DNA of 64,000 bases from assembly GCA_013289695.1 (NCBI GenBank), contig JABCZK010000016.1, positions 1 to 64,000 on the forward strand, given 5' to 3'. Every line of letters starts with the position of its first letter. Within the stretch, counting starts at the first letter, position 1. A program made the translations under genes and the position numbers. This document shows positions 53,872-62,923 of this stretch, piece by piece. The stretch is from Acidobacteriota bacterium (GTDB taxonomy: Bacteria; Acidobacteriota; Terriglobia; Acidiferrales; UBA7541). The notes under the pieces were generated by a model, which searched no databases, was not told the origin of the DNA, and saw only the letters and a list, made by a program, of their open reading frames with translations.

Positions 53872-55131
53872 ATGAATTCCAGCGCCAAGAAAGCAAAAGG
53901 GCAAACCAAAGGACCCGCCAGCAGGGTCACGCTGAAAACAATTCAGCAAGCCGTCAAGCGCATTCGCAATTCCATCTACGTCTCGCCCTTCATGCGCTCC
54001 GAAACTTTTTCGCAGCTAACCGGAAACTCGCTTTTTCTGAAACTGGAAAATTTGCAGATGACCGGCTCGTTCAAAGAACGCGGCGCGCTGAATCGCATTC
54101 TTCTGCTCACTCCCGACGAACGTCGTCGCGGCGTAATCGCCGCCTCCGCGGGCAATCACGCGCAGGCCGTCGCCTATCACGCCAGCAAACGCGGCATCGC
54201 TTCACAAATCGTGATGCCGCTCACCACGCCCCTTGTGAAAGTTTCCGCCACGCGCGGCCACGGCGCCGAAGTGATTCTTTTCGGCGCGAATTACGACGAA
54301 GCCTGCCAGGAAGCGCTGCGCCGCTGCGCCGAACAATCCCTCACCTTCATTCATCCCTTCGACGATGAAGCAGTAATCTCCGGCCAAGGCACCCTCGGCA
54401 TCGAGATGCTCGAGCAGGTGCCGGACTTGCACGCCGTGGTGATACCGATCGGTGGCGGCGGATTAATCGCCGGCGTGGCTTGCGCCGTGAAGGAAATTAA
54501 TCCGAAGATCAAAGTGGTCGGCGTGCAAACTTCGAAGTTGCCGTCCATGAAGGCAGCCGTCGAGCAAAATGCAATCGTCACGTTGCCCGCCGAAAAAACG
54601 ATCGCCGACGGCATCGCCGTCCGCTCGGCCGGAGTGCTCACCCTGCCGCTCGTCCGCAAATACGTGGACGACATCGTCACAGTGGACGAAGAAGAAATTG
54701 CCAACGCCATCCTGCTGCTGCTGGAAAAAGAAAAAACGCTCACCGAGGGCGCAGGAGCCGTCGCCGCCGCGGCCGTGCTGAATCGCAAAACCGCGCTAGC
54801 CGGCAAAAAAGTGGGCGTGTTAATTTCCGCTGGGAATATTGACGTCACGCTGCTCGCCCGCATCATCGAGCGCGGCCTGGTGAAAGACGGCCGCCTGGTG
54901 CGCCTGCGCATTCATCTTCCGGATCATCCCGGCGCGCTGGTACGCCTCTCCACGGTAATTGCCGAACACAAAGTAAATATCGTGGAAACGAGCTTCAATC
55001 GGTCCTACTACGGAGTGGTGTTAGGGGATACCGCGATTGACATAACCATGGAAACTCGCGGCCCGGAACACATCGCGGAACTGAAAGCCGCGCTAGACGG
55101 CGCCGGCTACTCCCACGAGCGCGTGCAATAA
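53872..55131 (+). CDS. ilvA: Threonine ammonia-lyase (threonine deaminase)
   Basis: A 419-residue PLP enzyme that converts threonine to 2-oxobutanoate, the first step to isoleucine. PLP-lysine is Lys68 in TGSFKERGALN. The phosphate loop is IGGGGLIAGVA, with SAGNHAQAVAYHA earlier. A single C-terminal ACT-like domain (HLPDHPGALVRLSTVIAE to the end) suggests allosteric control by an amino acid. ATG 53872 is 14 nt after the T tract of the attenuator. No other ilv gene is adjacent. Confidence 0.93.
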   Translation: MNSSAKKAKGQTKGPASRVTLKTIQQAVKRIRNSIYVSPFMRSETFSQLTGNSLFLKLENLQMTGSFKERGALNRILLLTPDERRRGVIAASAGNHAQAVAYHASKRGIASQIVMPLTTPLVKVSATRGHGAEVILFGANYDEACQEALRRCAEQSLTFIHPFDDEAVISGQGTLGIEMLEQVPDLHAVVIPIGGGGLIAGVACAVKEINPKIKVVGVQTSKLPSMKAAVEQNAIVTLPAEKTIADGIAVRSAGVLTLPLVRKYVDDIVTVDEEEIANAILLLLEKEKTLTEGAGAVAAAAVLNRKTALAGKKVGVLISAGNIDVTLLARIIERGLVKDGRLVRLRIHLPDHPGALVRLSTVIAEHKVNIVETSFNRSYYGVVLGDTAIDITMETRGPEHIAELKAALDGAGYSHERVQ

Positions 55132-55156
55132 ATCAATGAAGGCACGGGCGAGGGAA

Positions 55157-55963
55157 CTACTGCCGCGCGCGGTCGTTCTTCACAGCCTCTTCCACCAACG
55201 CCTCCAGCTCCCGCCGCGTCAAAGTAATCCGCTCGGTGTTCGCAGCGTTCTCCGAAGTCACCGGAAATTCCGGCCCAGCGTTAGGCGCAGTCTGCAACCC
55301 ATAACGCGCCCGCGCGGCCACCAGTTTCTGCACATCGTTGCTGGAAAGCAGCACCTGCTTGCCGAGCAGTTCGGTGACCAGGGCGACGCGCGCAAAATGT
55401 TCGGTGGTCTCCATGCGGAAGAAAGCCGTCATCAAATCCTGGCCGTAGCTCACCACGCCGTGATTCGCGAGCAGGATCGCATCGTAACCATCCACAAACG
55501 GCGCGATGCTGTCCGCGAGTTCCGGAGTTCCGGGCGTGCCGTAGGGCGCGACTGGAACGCAGCCCAGTGAAAGAATCAGTTCGCACAGCAGCGCTTTATT
55601 CAGCGGCACGCCCGCGGCGGCGTAACCTGTTGCGGCCGGAGGATGCGCGTGGCATACCGCGTTCACGTCCGTGCGATGCTGATAAATCATCAAATGCATC
55701 GGCAGTTCAGAGGAGGGATTGCGCCGGCCAGAAACTTTCTTCCCCTCCATGTCCGTGATGACCATGTCTTCCGGCATCATCATGCCCTTGCAAATCCCCG
55801 TGGGTGAAGTAAGGATGTGCCGCGGATCCAACCGCACCGACAAATTACCATCCATCGACGCCACGTACCCGCGGTCATAAATCCAGCGCCCCACGGCGCA
55901 CATATCGCGCCGATGCTCGTCTTCGCTCTTCAGTGCTCCGGGCAAAATCGATTCAGGAAACAC
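55157..55963 (-). CDS. Class II aldolase/adducin family protein
   Basis: A 268-residue zinc aldolase-type protein (fuculose/ribulose-phosphate aldolase fold). Zinc ligands are visible in NAVCHAHPPAATGYA (two His) and LLANHGVVSYG (third His), and the catalytic glutamate in SSELPMHLMIY. GTG 55963 has GAGGAGG upstream. Substrate is unknown; the neighbour downstream is threonine deaminase on the other strand, so the context is uninformative. Confidence 0.9.
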   Translation of the reverse strand: MFPESILPGALKSEDEHRRDMCAVGRWIYDRGYVASMDGNLSVRLDPRHILTSPTGICKGMMMPEDMVITDMEGKKVSGRRNPSSELPMHLMIYQHRTDVNAVCHAHPPAATGYAAAGVPLNKALLCELILSLGCVPVAPYGTPGTPELADSIAPFVDGYDAILLANHGVVSYGQDLMTAFFRMETTEHFARVALVTELLGKQVLLSSNDVQKLVAARARYGLQTAPNAGPEFPVTSENAANTERITLTRRELEALVEEAVKNDRARQ

Positions 55964-56007
55964 GTTTCCTCCTCGACGAACTCCGGGCCGCCTGCCAGCA
56001 AGCTTCG

Positions 56008-57276
56008 TTAGGCGTAAATCCCGCGTAGCTTCAACGCTCGGGCCACCCGGTCAATCGCGACTATGTAAGCCGCGATGCGGTTGTTCACACCATGCGTTTC
56101 GGCGTACCTTACCACCTGTTCGAAGCTTTGGTCCATCACATCTTGCAATCTTTCGTTCACTTCACTTTCCCGCCAGAAAAACCCCTGGCGGTCCTGCACC
56201 CATTCGAAGTAGCTGACCGTCACCCCCCCGGCGTTCCCCAGGATATCGGGAATAATGAAAATACCCTTGTCCTCGATGATCTTGTCGGCGTGGGAAGTGG
56301 TCGGACCATTTGCTCCCTCGCACAAAATCTTGCATTCCACACGGTTGGCATTCCCGGAAGTGATCTGATTCTCGGTCGCGGCGGGTACTAGTATGTCCGT
56401 GGGATGAAACAGCACTTCCTGCGCGGTCTGCTTGTCCCCGCCTCCTGGAAATTCCGGCAATGGTTTCCGCTGCCCGTAGACCCAATCTACAAGTTTCGGT
56501 ACATCGAACCCCTTGTCGTTGTAAAGCCCGCCGTGAATATCCGCGACGCCGATGATCTTGTACCCCGCCTCCTGCATCAGAATCGCTGCCTGCGAGCCGA
56601 CGTTCCCGAATCCCTGAATGATGACGCGGCAGCCCTCGCGCTTCATCTTCAGCTTGGCCAGCGCGTTGTCGCAGCACATCATCAACCCGCGACCGGTAGC
56701 TTCCTTGCGGCCTTGCGACCCGCCCAATTCGAGCGGCTTGCCCGTCACCACGGCTGTAGTCGCCTGCCGCACGTGCATCGAGTAGGTGTCCATCACCCAA
56801 GCCATCGTTTGTTCGTTGGTGCCGATGTCCGGCGCCGGCACGTCGCGCTCCGGGCCAAACCATTCGCTTAATTCCGCCGTATAACGCCGCGTGATGCGCT
56901 CCAGTTCGTTCTTGGAAAGCTTTGTCGGATCGCAAATCACGCCGCCCTTCGCCCCACCAAACGGAATGTTTACCACGGCGCATTTCCACGTCATCCAAGC
57001 AGCCAACGCGCGCACTTCATCAATGGAAACGTCCGGCGCAAAACGAATCCCGCCCTTGCCGGGACCGCGAATCGAAGAGTGCAGCACCCGGTACCCGGTG
57101 AAAACCTCCACTTTCCCGTTGTCACGCGCGATCGGAATGTAAACCGTGATTTCCTTGCTGGGATATTTCAGGTAACTGTAAATCCCCTCTTCCAGGTTCA
57201 GTTTCTTCGCCGCAATCTCAAACCGCGCTTCGGCGGACTTGTACACATTCAATTCATCGGACGTAACCGCAGACAT
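56008..57276 (-). CDS. gdhA: Glutamate dehydrogenase family (Glu/Leu/Phe/Val dehydrogenase)
   Basis: A 422-residue dehydrogenase interconverting glutamate and 2-oxoglutarate or acting on branched-chain/aromatic amino acids. ATG 57276 has GGAGGAATT just upstream. The substrate-binding lysine lies in [12 protein letters not shown], catalytic Asp in [12 protein letters not shown] and the nucleotide site in [14 protein letters not shown]. The length fits the small hexameric class, with specificity for glutamate likely but not certain. Confidence 0.92.
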   Translation of the reverse strand: MSAVTSDELNVYKSAEARFEIAAKKLNLEEGIYSYLKYPSKEITVYIPIARDNGKVEVFTGYRVLHSSIRGPGKGGIRFAPDVSIDEVRALAAWMTWKCAVVNIPFGGAKGGVICDPTKLSKNELERITRRYTAELSEWFGPERDVPAPDIGTNEQTMAWVMDTYSMHVRQATTAVVTGKPLELGGSQGRKEATGRGLMMCCDNALAKLKMKREGCRVIIQGFGNVGSQAAILMQEAGYKIIGVADIHGGLYNDKGFDVPKLVDWVYGQRKPLPEFPGGGDKQTAQEVLFHPTDILVPAATENQITSGNANRVECKILCEGANGPTTSHADKIIEDKGIFIIPDILGNAGGVTVSYFEWVQDRQGFFWRESEVNERLQDVMDQSFEQVVRYAETHGVNNRIAAYIVAIDRVARALKLRGIYA

Positions 57277-57763
57277 GAATTCCTCCAAAAAGTGCGCAAC
57301 TGTTCGCCCAGCCGCCAGCACAGTTCGCCACGCGACCAGCGCAGTAATTCGCCTACCTATAAATGACGATTCGCACCCGCATCCCGTGCCAGGAACCCCC
57401 GGCGGGCAAACCGTCCAGACAGCGTCGGCCAGTATACGAACCTGCCGCGAGCGGTGCAAGAAAAGCATTTCGCTGGCAATGCGCGGACCAAGCCCCCTCG
57501 CATCACGAAGAGTTTCGCGCAGCCCATTTTGGAGTGCGGCGGCTTGCCGCCGCTTTCATGAAAACGCAAGACCCATCGCGGTCGATCCAGGCCAGGCTTG
57601 CCTCGCCCGCCTAGCACCTGAGCATGCCAGTATTCGCTGACCTGTAAACCGTTCGCCAAGCTCGACGAGCGCCCGGTTCGATCCATCCTGCCCTAGCGAC
57701 GAAATAATCTCGCCAGGAGCATTTTGTGCTTGACAAAATGTTATTTATAGATTACTTTATGTC
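57277..57763. other. Non-coding region upstream of gdhA and the membrane/HTH pair
   Basis: About 490 bp without a gene. It contains the REP-like repeat copy 2 (57532-57610) and the dyad/promoter at 57730-57764. The part next to gdhA shows no -10/-35 pair that I trust. Confidence 0.6.
57532..57610. repeat. REP-like GC palindrome, copy 2
   Basis: The 26-base block 57532-57557 is identical to 23169-23194 (GCGGCGGC-TT-GCCGCCGC within it). Further along, CCAGGCTTGCCTCG (57592-57605) again resembles the copy at 23.2 kb, but with a longer spacer of about 37 nt. Confidence 0.75.
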
Positions 57764-57764
57764 A
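57730..57764 (+). promoter_or_regulatory. Promoter with overlapping dyad ahead of the membrane/HTH operon
   Basis: TTGACA at 57730-57735. The AT-rich segment 57731-57764 is an imperfect palindrome (14-base arms, most positions matching, around TTATAG) that ends on the A of the first ATG. A -10 at the normal spacing is only weak (TACTTT). The dyad is a likely site for the HTH protein encoded in the operon. Confidence 0.6.
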
Positions 57765-58177
57765 TGTCTGAGCGACTTATGTCCACCACGACCGAACGAA
57801 CCCCAAACCGGTCGGCCCGCACCTTCTGGGCGGTTCTCGCTGTCGGCACTGCAATCGATATCGCCGCCGGTTGGCTGTTAGCGCAGCCGGATTACGGCCC
57901 GCATGCGCGCATTATTTTCGCACTGCTGCCAATACCACTGAATCTTGTACTGGTAGCGCTGGTCGTGCGCAGGATTCGCCAGCTCGATGAATTCTTACGG
58001 CAGGTGCATTTGGAAGCGGTGGCCATCGCGTTCCTGCTAACCGGCGTCGCTGTCTTCATCTACGGCTACTTGCAACAGGCGCGCGTCGTGCATCCGCTCA
58101 ATTTCGGCATCGTCTGGATTTTCATGGTCGTGTTTTACGGCATCGGGTATCTGATCGCAGCAAGGCACTACCGATGA
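57764..58177 (+). CDS. Four-helix membrane protein paired with an HTH regulator
   Basis: A 137-residue protein (ATG 57764, or ATG 57779) with four membrane segments (about 22-42, 50-68, 84-104 and 116-134) and no soluble domain. Such proteins often accompany small XRE-type regulators, as the next gene here. Function is unknown. Its stop overlaps the regulator start (ATGA). Confidence 0.75.
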   Translation: MSERLMSTTTERTPNRSARTFWAVLAVGTAIDIAAGWLLAQPDYGPHARIIFALLPIPLNLVLVALVVRRIRQLDEFLRQVHLEAVAIAFLLTGVAVFIYGYLQQARVVHPLNFGIVWIFMVVFYGIGYLIAARHYR

Positions 58178-58386
58178 AAACCCGGCTGCGCGTGCTGCGC
58201 GCGGAAAAGCAATGGACGCAAGCGCAGTTGGCCGAGATCGTCGGAGTTTCACGGCAAGCAATCATCGCCATCGAGAACGGTAAGTATGATCCCGCGCTCC
58301 CGCTCGCTTTCAAACTCGCGCGCGCGTTCGGCAAGAATGTCGAAGAGGTGTTCGTGTGGGAAGACGACTCGCTTCAGGAAAAATGA
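58174..58386 (+). CDS. Small XRE-family HTH regulator
   Basis: A 70-residue Cro/C1-type protein: RVLRAEKQWTQAQLAEIVGV and SRQAIIAIENGKYDPALPLA form the helix-turn-helix. It is the short YozG-like kind that follows a membrane protein. Start overlaps the previous stop. It probably binds the dyad at 57731-57764. Confidence 0.9.
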   Translation: MKTRLRVLRAEKQWTQAQLAEIVGVSRQAIIAIENGKYDPALPLAFKLARAFGKNVEEVFVWEDDSLQEK

Positions 58387-58410
58387 GCAGTTCTTGACAA
58401 GGAGGGTGAC

Positions 58411-58893
58411 ATGAATCGGATCTTCGTTGCAGGGGCTCTCGCGATACTTGCCGTAACAGCGGCTTTCGGCAAGCCTGACCGTGCCGAGCAGAACAAAGAG
58501 ATCGTCCGCAAGGTCTTCACCGACATCCTTTCGCAAGGAAAGTTTGATCTGGCGCGACAGCTCTACGCCAAAGATTTCGTAAATCATGGCGCAACCAAAG
58601 ACATCGGCTTGGACGAAGCTCAGGCCAGCGACCGCGGCTGGCGCGCCGCATTTCCAGACCTGCAAATGACCATCGAACAAGAAATCGCGCAAGGCGACTT
58701 CGTCACAGTTCTGTGGAGAGGGCGCGGCACCAACACCGGCACAGGCAACGGTCTAAATGCCACGGGCAAAAAAGCTGACGGCCGCGGCATCAGCCTGTTC
58801 CGCATAGAAGACGGCAAAATAAAAGAAGAATGGACCGAATACAGCGGCGTGCTAATCCTCCAGCAGCTAGGCCTGATGCCTGGACGCCAGTAA
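58411..58893 (+). CDS. Exported SnoaL-like/ester cyclase-like protein
   Basis: A 160-residue protein with a signal peptide (FVAGALAILAVTAAFG) and a single SnoaL/NTF2-like domain: NKEIVRKVFTDILSQGKFDL, YAKDFVNHG, and GRGISLFRIEDGKIKEEW. ATG 58411 has AAGGAGG six bases away. It follows the HTH gene by 24 bp and may be in the same operon. Confidence 0.85.
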   Translation: MNRIFVAGALAILAVTAAFGKPDRAEQNKEIVRKVFTDILSQGKFDLARQLYAKDFVNHGATKDIGLDEAQASDRGWRAAFPDLQMTIEQEIAQGDFVTVLWRGRGTNTGTGNGLNATGKKADGRGISLFRIEDGKIKEEWTEYSGVLILQQLGLMPGRQ

Positions 58894-59376
58894 GTCTATA
58901 TCTTGCTCGTGGCGGTAAACAAATCACCTGCCGCAACCCCGCAAGAATAACGACCGGCTATTCCGGTGGTGCGAAAGGTGATTCAGAACCGGCCGACAAT
59001 AATGTGAAAACGCACGGTTGATCGGAGGCCCTACAGCCGAGCGTGCTAAGGCGCGCTAACCTTTTCAGCGTCGTGTCGGGGAAGGATTGCGGCATCGTAG
59101 CAGCTCGAACTGCGTCGTTTAGGATCGCCAGCGGATCGTCAGGGCTCGTTGCCGCAAGATCCACCACTTGCGAATTCGCATCAATGATTACCGTTTACTG
59201 AGAGATGCCCTGAGTGCCTCCCGGATTCGCCACGCCTACTGTTCGCAGCGCGCCAACAGGGGCATAGATTCTGATGCACCGTACCGACGAATAACCTAAA
59301 CCCAGCCCCCCGGCAATTTCGCTTCTGCTAAAAAAAGTCCGGATGTCACCAGAATCAGAGAGCCTCTAGCAGAGGA
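58894..59376. other. Non-coding region with possible degraded coding remnants
   Basis: About 480 bp without an intact gene. On the minus strand, 58990-59190 reads VIIDANSQVVDLAATS and on to NDAVRAA, which weakly recalls a TonB C-terminal domain. An in-frame TAA sits just upstream of that segment. I treat it as a doubtful remnant. Confidence 0.35.
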
Positions 59377-60249
59377 TCACGACTTGCCGGCGCGTTCGAT
59401 CAGGCTCCGCAGCACGGTCTGCAGCGGCACTTTTCCCTTTCGCGAGCTGGCCTCTCCGCATGCGAACTCAATCCAACCTTCATTGAAGCCATCGAGCATC
59501 TGAATACGCGGCGTGGGGTTTTTCATCCCCTGCGATAGGAACAGCGACTGCCAAGCCTCCCGCGGCACAACCTCCATTTTCACAGCGCGGCTGAGCAGAC
59601 GAGCAAAAGTTGCCGCAATCTCGTTGGGAGTCACGCGATGCGGCCCTTCCAGTTCGACGACTCTGTGTCCGCTCCAGGTTTCGCGCAGCAACTCGGCGGC
59701 CACGCGCCCAATATCCGCCGTCGCGACCATCGGCACAGGTTTATCGAGCGGCTGCAAAAAGCTCGGAATCACGCCGCTGCTGGTAGCCGGCGCAACGTCC
59801 CAGCTGGAGTTCTCCATGAACCACGCCGGCCGCAGAAAAGTGATAGGTACGGGCAAATCGCCAAGCACGCGTTCGATGATGGTGTGTTGCGTCAGCAGAT
59901 TAGGTTGCGCCGCCTGCGCGCCGATCGTCGAAAGATAAACGACTCTGCCCGGACGCGCCGCGTTGAGCGCCGTTCGCAACGTTCTAGCAATCCCCCGCGC
60001 TTCGCGAAAGTCCGGCGACGGATCGAAGTTCGGCGGAACCAACACAAAAACACCGGCGGCGCCCCGGAACGCAGCGGTGAGCGCCGGCGGGTCATTCATA
60101 TCCGCGGCCAAAATCTCGCAGCCGCGCTGAGCCCAGGCATCGCATTTGCCTACGTCGCGCGCGACGCCTCGCACTAGCTGCTTCGCGGCCAGAAGGTTGC
60201 GTGCCACCTCCCCACCGACGTTTCCGGTGATTCCCGTAATTGCAAACAT
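59377..60249 (-). CDS. NmrA-like NAD(P)-binding protein
   Basis: A 290-residue atypical short-chain dehydrogenase. The Rossmann motif GITGNVGGEVA is at residues 5-15. Further motifs are GVFVLVPPNFDP and RVVYLSTIGAQAAQPN, and FLRPAWFMENSSWD. The catalytic YxxxK is missing, as in NmrA-type sensors. ATG 60249 has GGAGAAG upstream. No operon partner. Confidence 0.88.
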   Translation of the reverse strand: MFAITGITGNVGGEVARNLLAAKQLVRGVARDVGKCDAWAQRGCEILAADMNDPPALTAAFRGAAGVFVLVPPNFDPSPDFREARGIARTLRTALNAARPGRVVYLSTIGAQAAQPNLLTQHTIIERVLGDLPVPITFLRPAWFMENSSWDVAPATSSGVIPSFLQPLDKPVPMVATADIGRVAAELLRETWSGHRVVELEGPHRVTPNEIAATFARLLSRAVKMEVVPREAWQSLFLSQGMKNPTPRIQMLDGFNEGWIEFACGEASSRKGKVPLQTVLRSLIERAGKS

Positions 60250-60389
60250 CCGCTAATCTTCTCCGTGACCGCGCAAAGCAATTTCCCCTACCAGATTCCG
60301 ATGCAAGATTCTACCTGGCCGATGCTATTCACGGAATAGCGCGGATCAAGTGGTGGTGTTGCGCGTACCGCTGGCGCTCGGCGACAGCT

Positions 60390-61412
60390 TCACTTACCCG
60401 TCTGGCGCTTCACGAATTCTTCCAGCAGGAGCCGCGTCAGGCGCGCCTGATCGTGGCGCACCACTCGATTGTGATGCAGCAGATCGCCGGTGATGTAGCG
60501 CAGGCCCATGCGCCGCAATTCCCCGAGTGAATTTTGCACGGGTTCGGCGCCCTGCGCGCGATAGCGGCGCAGCAATCGTGGCGGCACCAGCTTGCGATTC
60601 ACTACCACGTAGTCGAACAGGCCCTGGCGGCTGTGTTCGTAGATTGCGCGCACGTGGTCCGCCACCGAATAGTGCTGCGTTTCGCCGGGTTGCGTCATCA
60701 GGTTCGCGATGTACACGCACACGGCGCGGGAATGCGCGATCGTTTCGCTCACTTGCTCCACCAGCAGGTTCGGAATGATGCTGGTGTAGAGCGAGCCGGG
60801 TCCCACCAGCACCAGATCAGCTTCGCGAATAGCTGCCAGCACTTCGGGCAGCGGACGCACACGGCGCGGCACCAGGCGCACGCAGTGGATTCGTTTGCGC
60901 GAACGCGAAATGTTGGTCTCGCCGCGCACGATGGTTCCGTCTTCGAGCTCGGCCTCGAGCGTCACGTTCTGCGCAGTGGACGGAAAAATCCGGCCGCGAA
61001 TCGCAAGTACCTGCGAGGAGACGCGCACCGCTCGCGGAAAATCACCCGTCACATTGGTAAGCGCCGTCAGAAACAAATTGCCGAAGCTGTGCCCCGCCAG
61101 GCCGCGTCCCGCGGGAAAGCGATACTGAAACAACTTCCCCAGCAGGTCCTCGTCCTTGGAAAGCGCCACCATGCAATTGCGTATGTCACCCGGAGGCAGC
61201 ACGCGATATTCGCGGCGCAGTCGGCCGGAGCTGCCGCCGTCGTCGGTGACCGTTACGACCGCCGCGAGGTCCGAGATGGGCAGCGGCACGCGTTCTTTCT
61301 TGCGCCTCGCAACATATTCCTTCAGCCCGCGCAGCACAGTGGAAAGTCCGGTGCCCCCGCCCAGCGCCACAATGCGCACGGGTTGAGTTCGCAACTGCGA
61401 TGCATTTTTCAC
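60390..61412 (-). CDS. yvcK: YvcK/CofD-like gluconeogenesis factor
   Basis: A 340-residue protein of the CofD fold; in Bacillus it is needed for growth on gluconeogenic carbon and cell shape and binds UDP-GlcNAc. The N-terminal motif is VALGGGTGLSTVLRGLK; further blocks are VTVTDDGGSSGRLRREY, PGDIRNCMVAL and GPGSLYTSIIPNLLV. The start is GTG 61412 within two tandem copies of a TCGCTYCGTGAAAA motif. rapZ and whiA, often linked, are absent. Confidence 0.93.
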   Translation of the reverse strand: MKNASQLRTQPVRIVALGGGTGLSTVLRGLKEYVARRKKERVPLPISDLAAVVTVTDDGGSSGRLRREYRVLPPGDIRNCMVALSKDEDLLGKLFQYRFPAGRGLAGHSFGNLFLTALTNVTGDFPRAVRVSSQVLAIRGRIFPSTAQNVTLEAELEDGTIVRGETNISRSRKRIHCVRLVPRRVRPLPEVLAAIREADLVLVGPGSLYTSIIPNLLVEQVSETIAHSRAVCVYIANLMTQPGETQHYSVADHVRAIYEHSRQGLFDYVVVNRKLVPPRLLRRYRAQGAEPVQNSLGELRRMGLRYITGDLLHHNRVVRHDQARLTRLLLEEFVKRQTGK

Positions 61413-61480
61413 GGAGCGATTTTCACGAAGCGAGTTTCACCCGCAGTCAGCACAAACATTTTCACGAAGATTTGCAACGG
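61400..61480. repeat. Short direct repeats at the yvcK start
   Basis: Three imperfect copies of TTTTCACGAAG(CGA)-like sequence (plus strand, at about 61408, 61424 and 61460). On the minus strand the second copy contains the GTG start, and a five-codon mini frame (GTG AAA ATC GCT CCG TGA) ends over that start. Confidence 0.5.
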
Positions 61481-61571
61481 AAAGCTTCACGCCGCGAAGT
61501 TCCAAGGAAAGTTTCGAACGAATTTCCTAACGGCGATTCGCCTGACGAAGTTCCAAACCAACACGCGCAAC

Positions 61572-62189
61572 TCAGCCCGCCGAACCGTCTCGCTCCGGGT
61601 ACAGCAATTCCGTGAAGCGCGGATCTTCCTGCAGAAATGCGAAATCTTCGTCATTGCGCGCGTGATAGCGATTTTCCGGCCGCAGCTGTATCGCAACTTT
61701 CAGATTCTGCATCGCCGATTCCGCTTCGCCGGTCAGGCAATCCAGCGCGGCCATCGCGTACACGATATGATCGGCTTTCGGCGCCGATTTGCGCGCGCGG
61801 TCCAGATGCTCGCGGGCTTCGTCCCAGCGCCCCAGGTTCATCAGCGCCACGCCCTGCGTGTAATGCTCTTCGGCGGACTTCAGTGCAGGAACCGGTGGCC
61901 GGGTAATGCGCTGTTCGCAGATGCGTATGTGCATCTGGGCGCGATCGCCGAGCTCCTTGCTGGGGCCTTCCAGGACGCGCTCCAGCGACTGCTTGGCGCG
62001 CTGGAACTTCTGTTGTTGGAAGTACTTAAGGGCTTCTTCGTAGAATTTCAGCTGCGCTTGCTTGGCGGGCGCTTCCGGGTCTGGAGGAAGCACAGCGGCT
62101 TTCGACTTCGCGCTACCTCTTATCGTCTTCTTTTTCAGCAGTTTGTGGCTCTTGTGGGAGGCTTGGGTAGCCCGGATCGTGCGACGTTT
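61572..62189 (-). CDS. TPR-like protein, basic N-terminus
   Basis: A protein of about 205 residues. GTG 62189 has GGAGA seven bases away; GTG 62195 is also possible. The first 40 residues are Lys/Arg-rich. Tetratricopeptide-like helices follow (KFYEEALKYFQQQKFQRA, HYTQGVALMNLGRWDEA), then an acidic segment ending FLQEDPRFTELLYPERD. It lies upstream of yvcK and downstream of a second TPR gene. Confidence 0.8.
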   Translation of the reverse strand, partial: KRRTIRATQASHKSHKLLKKKTIRGSAKSKAAVLPPDPEAPAKQAQLKFYEEALKYFQQQKFQRAKQSLERVLEGPSKELGDRAQMHIRICEQRITRPPVPALKSAEEHYTQGVALMNLGRWDEAREHLDRARKSAPKADHIVYAMAALDCLTGEAESAMQNLKVAIQLRPENRYHARNDEDFAFLQEDPRFTELLYPERDGSAG

Positions 62190-62318
62190 CACGGTCACTC
62201 TCCGCGAAAAACTATAGCGAACATAGCAAAGTCGCGCTGGCACGTCAATGCGGGGTTGGCCTGTGAAATTTGGAAGATCCCATTTCCAGACGATATTCGC
62301 GGTTCACTCCTCGTGGAA

Positions 62319-62774
62319 TCAGGAGGCGCGCTTCGCGGCGCGGTGCCGCAGCTTGCCCAGGCTCTTGTTCAATACGTGGTCCCGTTTCAGGAATGGCAGC
62401 ACCGGCGACTGGCGCTTTTCGACCCTGCTGCGGGCTTTCTTCAGGCGAGCGGTCGGCCCAAAATTTTTAATGGCGCGCTCCAGGATGGCAATCGCACTGT
62501 CGCGTTTGCCGGCAGCCACATACACTTCCGCCAGGTTCAGGTGAAATTGCGGCTCTTTGCCTTTCAGCTGCAGGGCGGTCTCGCAGAGGTGGGTCGCTTC
62601 ATTCCACTTTTTTTCCGCGCGCGCCACCGCTAGACCAAAAAAAGAAAGGTAATAGGGATTTTGGCTTTCGATTTCGACGGCATTGCGCAGGTGGGGGAGA
62701 GCGTCCTTGGGATAACCGTTCTTCAATAGTTCGACCCCATCTTTAAACTGGATCACCGCATCACTTTCTTTCAT
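62319..62774 (-). CDS. TPR-repeat protein
   Basis: A 151-residue protein from ATG 62774 (GGAGG six bases upstream). Two to three TPR units: AVIQFKDGVELLKNGYPKDA, YLSFFGLAVARAEKKWNEA and HLNLAEVYVAAGKRDSA. The C-terminal 40 residues are Lys/Arg-rich (KKARSRVEKRQSPVLPFLKR), suggesting nucleic-acid or membrane contact. It is a tandem partner of the preceding TPR gene. Confidence 0.85.
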   Translation of the reverse strand: MKESDAVIQFKDGVELLKNGYPKDALPHLRNAVEIESQNPYYLSFFGLAVARAEKKWNEATHLCETALQLKGKEPQFHLNLAEVYVAAGKRDSAIAILERAIKNFGPTARLKKARSRVEKRQSPVLPFLKRDHVLNKSLGKLRHRAAKRAS

Positions 62775-62923
62775 GCTTGCACCTCCGATGGTTCCCGGTC
62801 GGCTGAATGGGCCGGGAGCTTTCGATTGCGGCCTCGCAAATCGGCTGATACGCATGAACATGGTAGAGAAAGCCAACGACAAAAACTACTGGTCGAGGGG
62901 ACAGGTATGGGTCCTGGCGCGAT

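Noticed and set aside
60534-62633. Long plus-strand open frame opposite yvcK and the TPR genes
   Set aside because: Spans three recognised genes antisense; composition is Arg/His/Gln-rich with no family motif.
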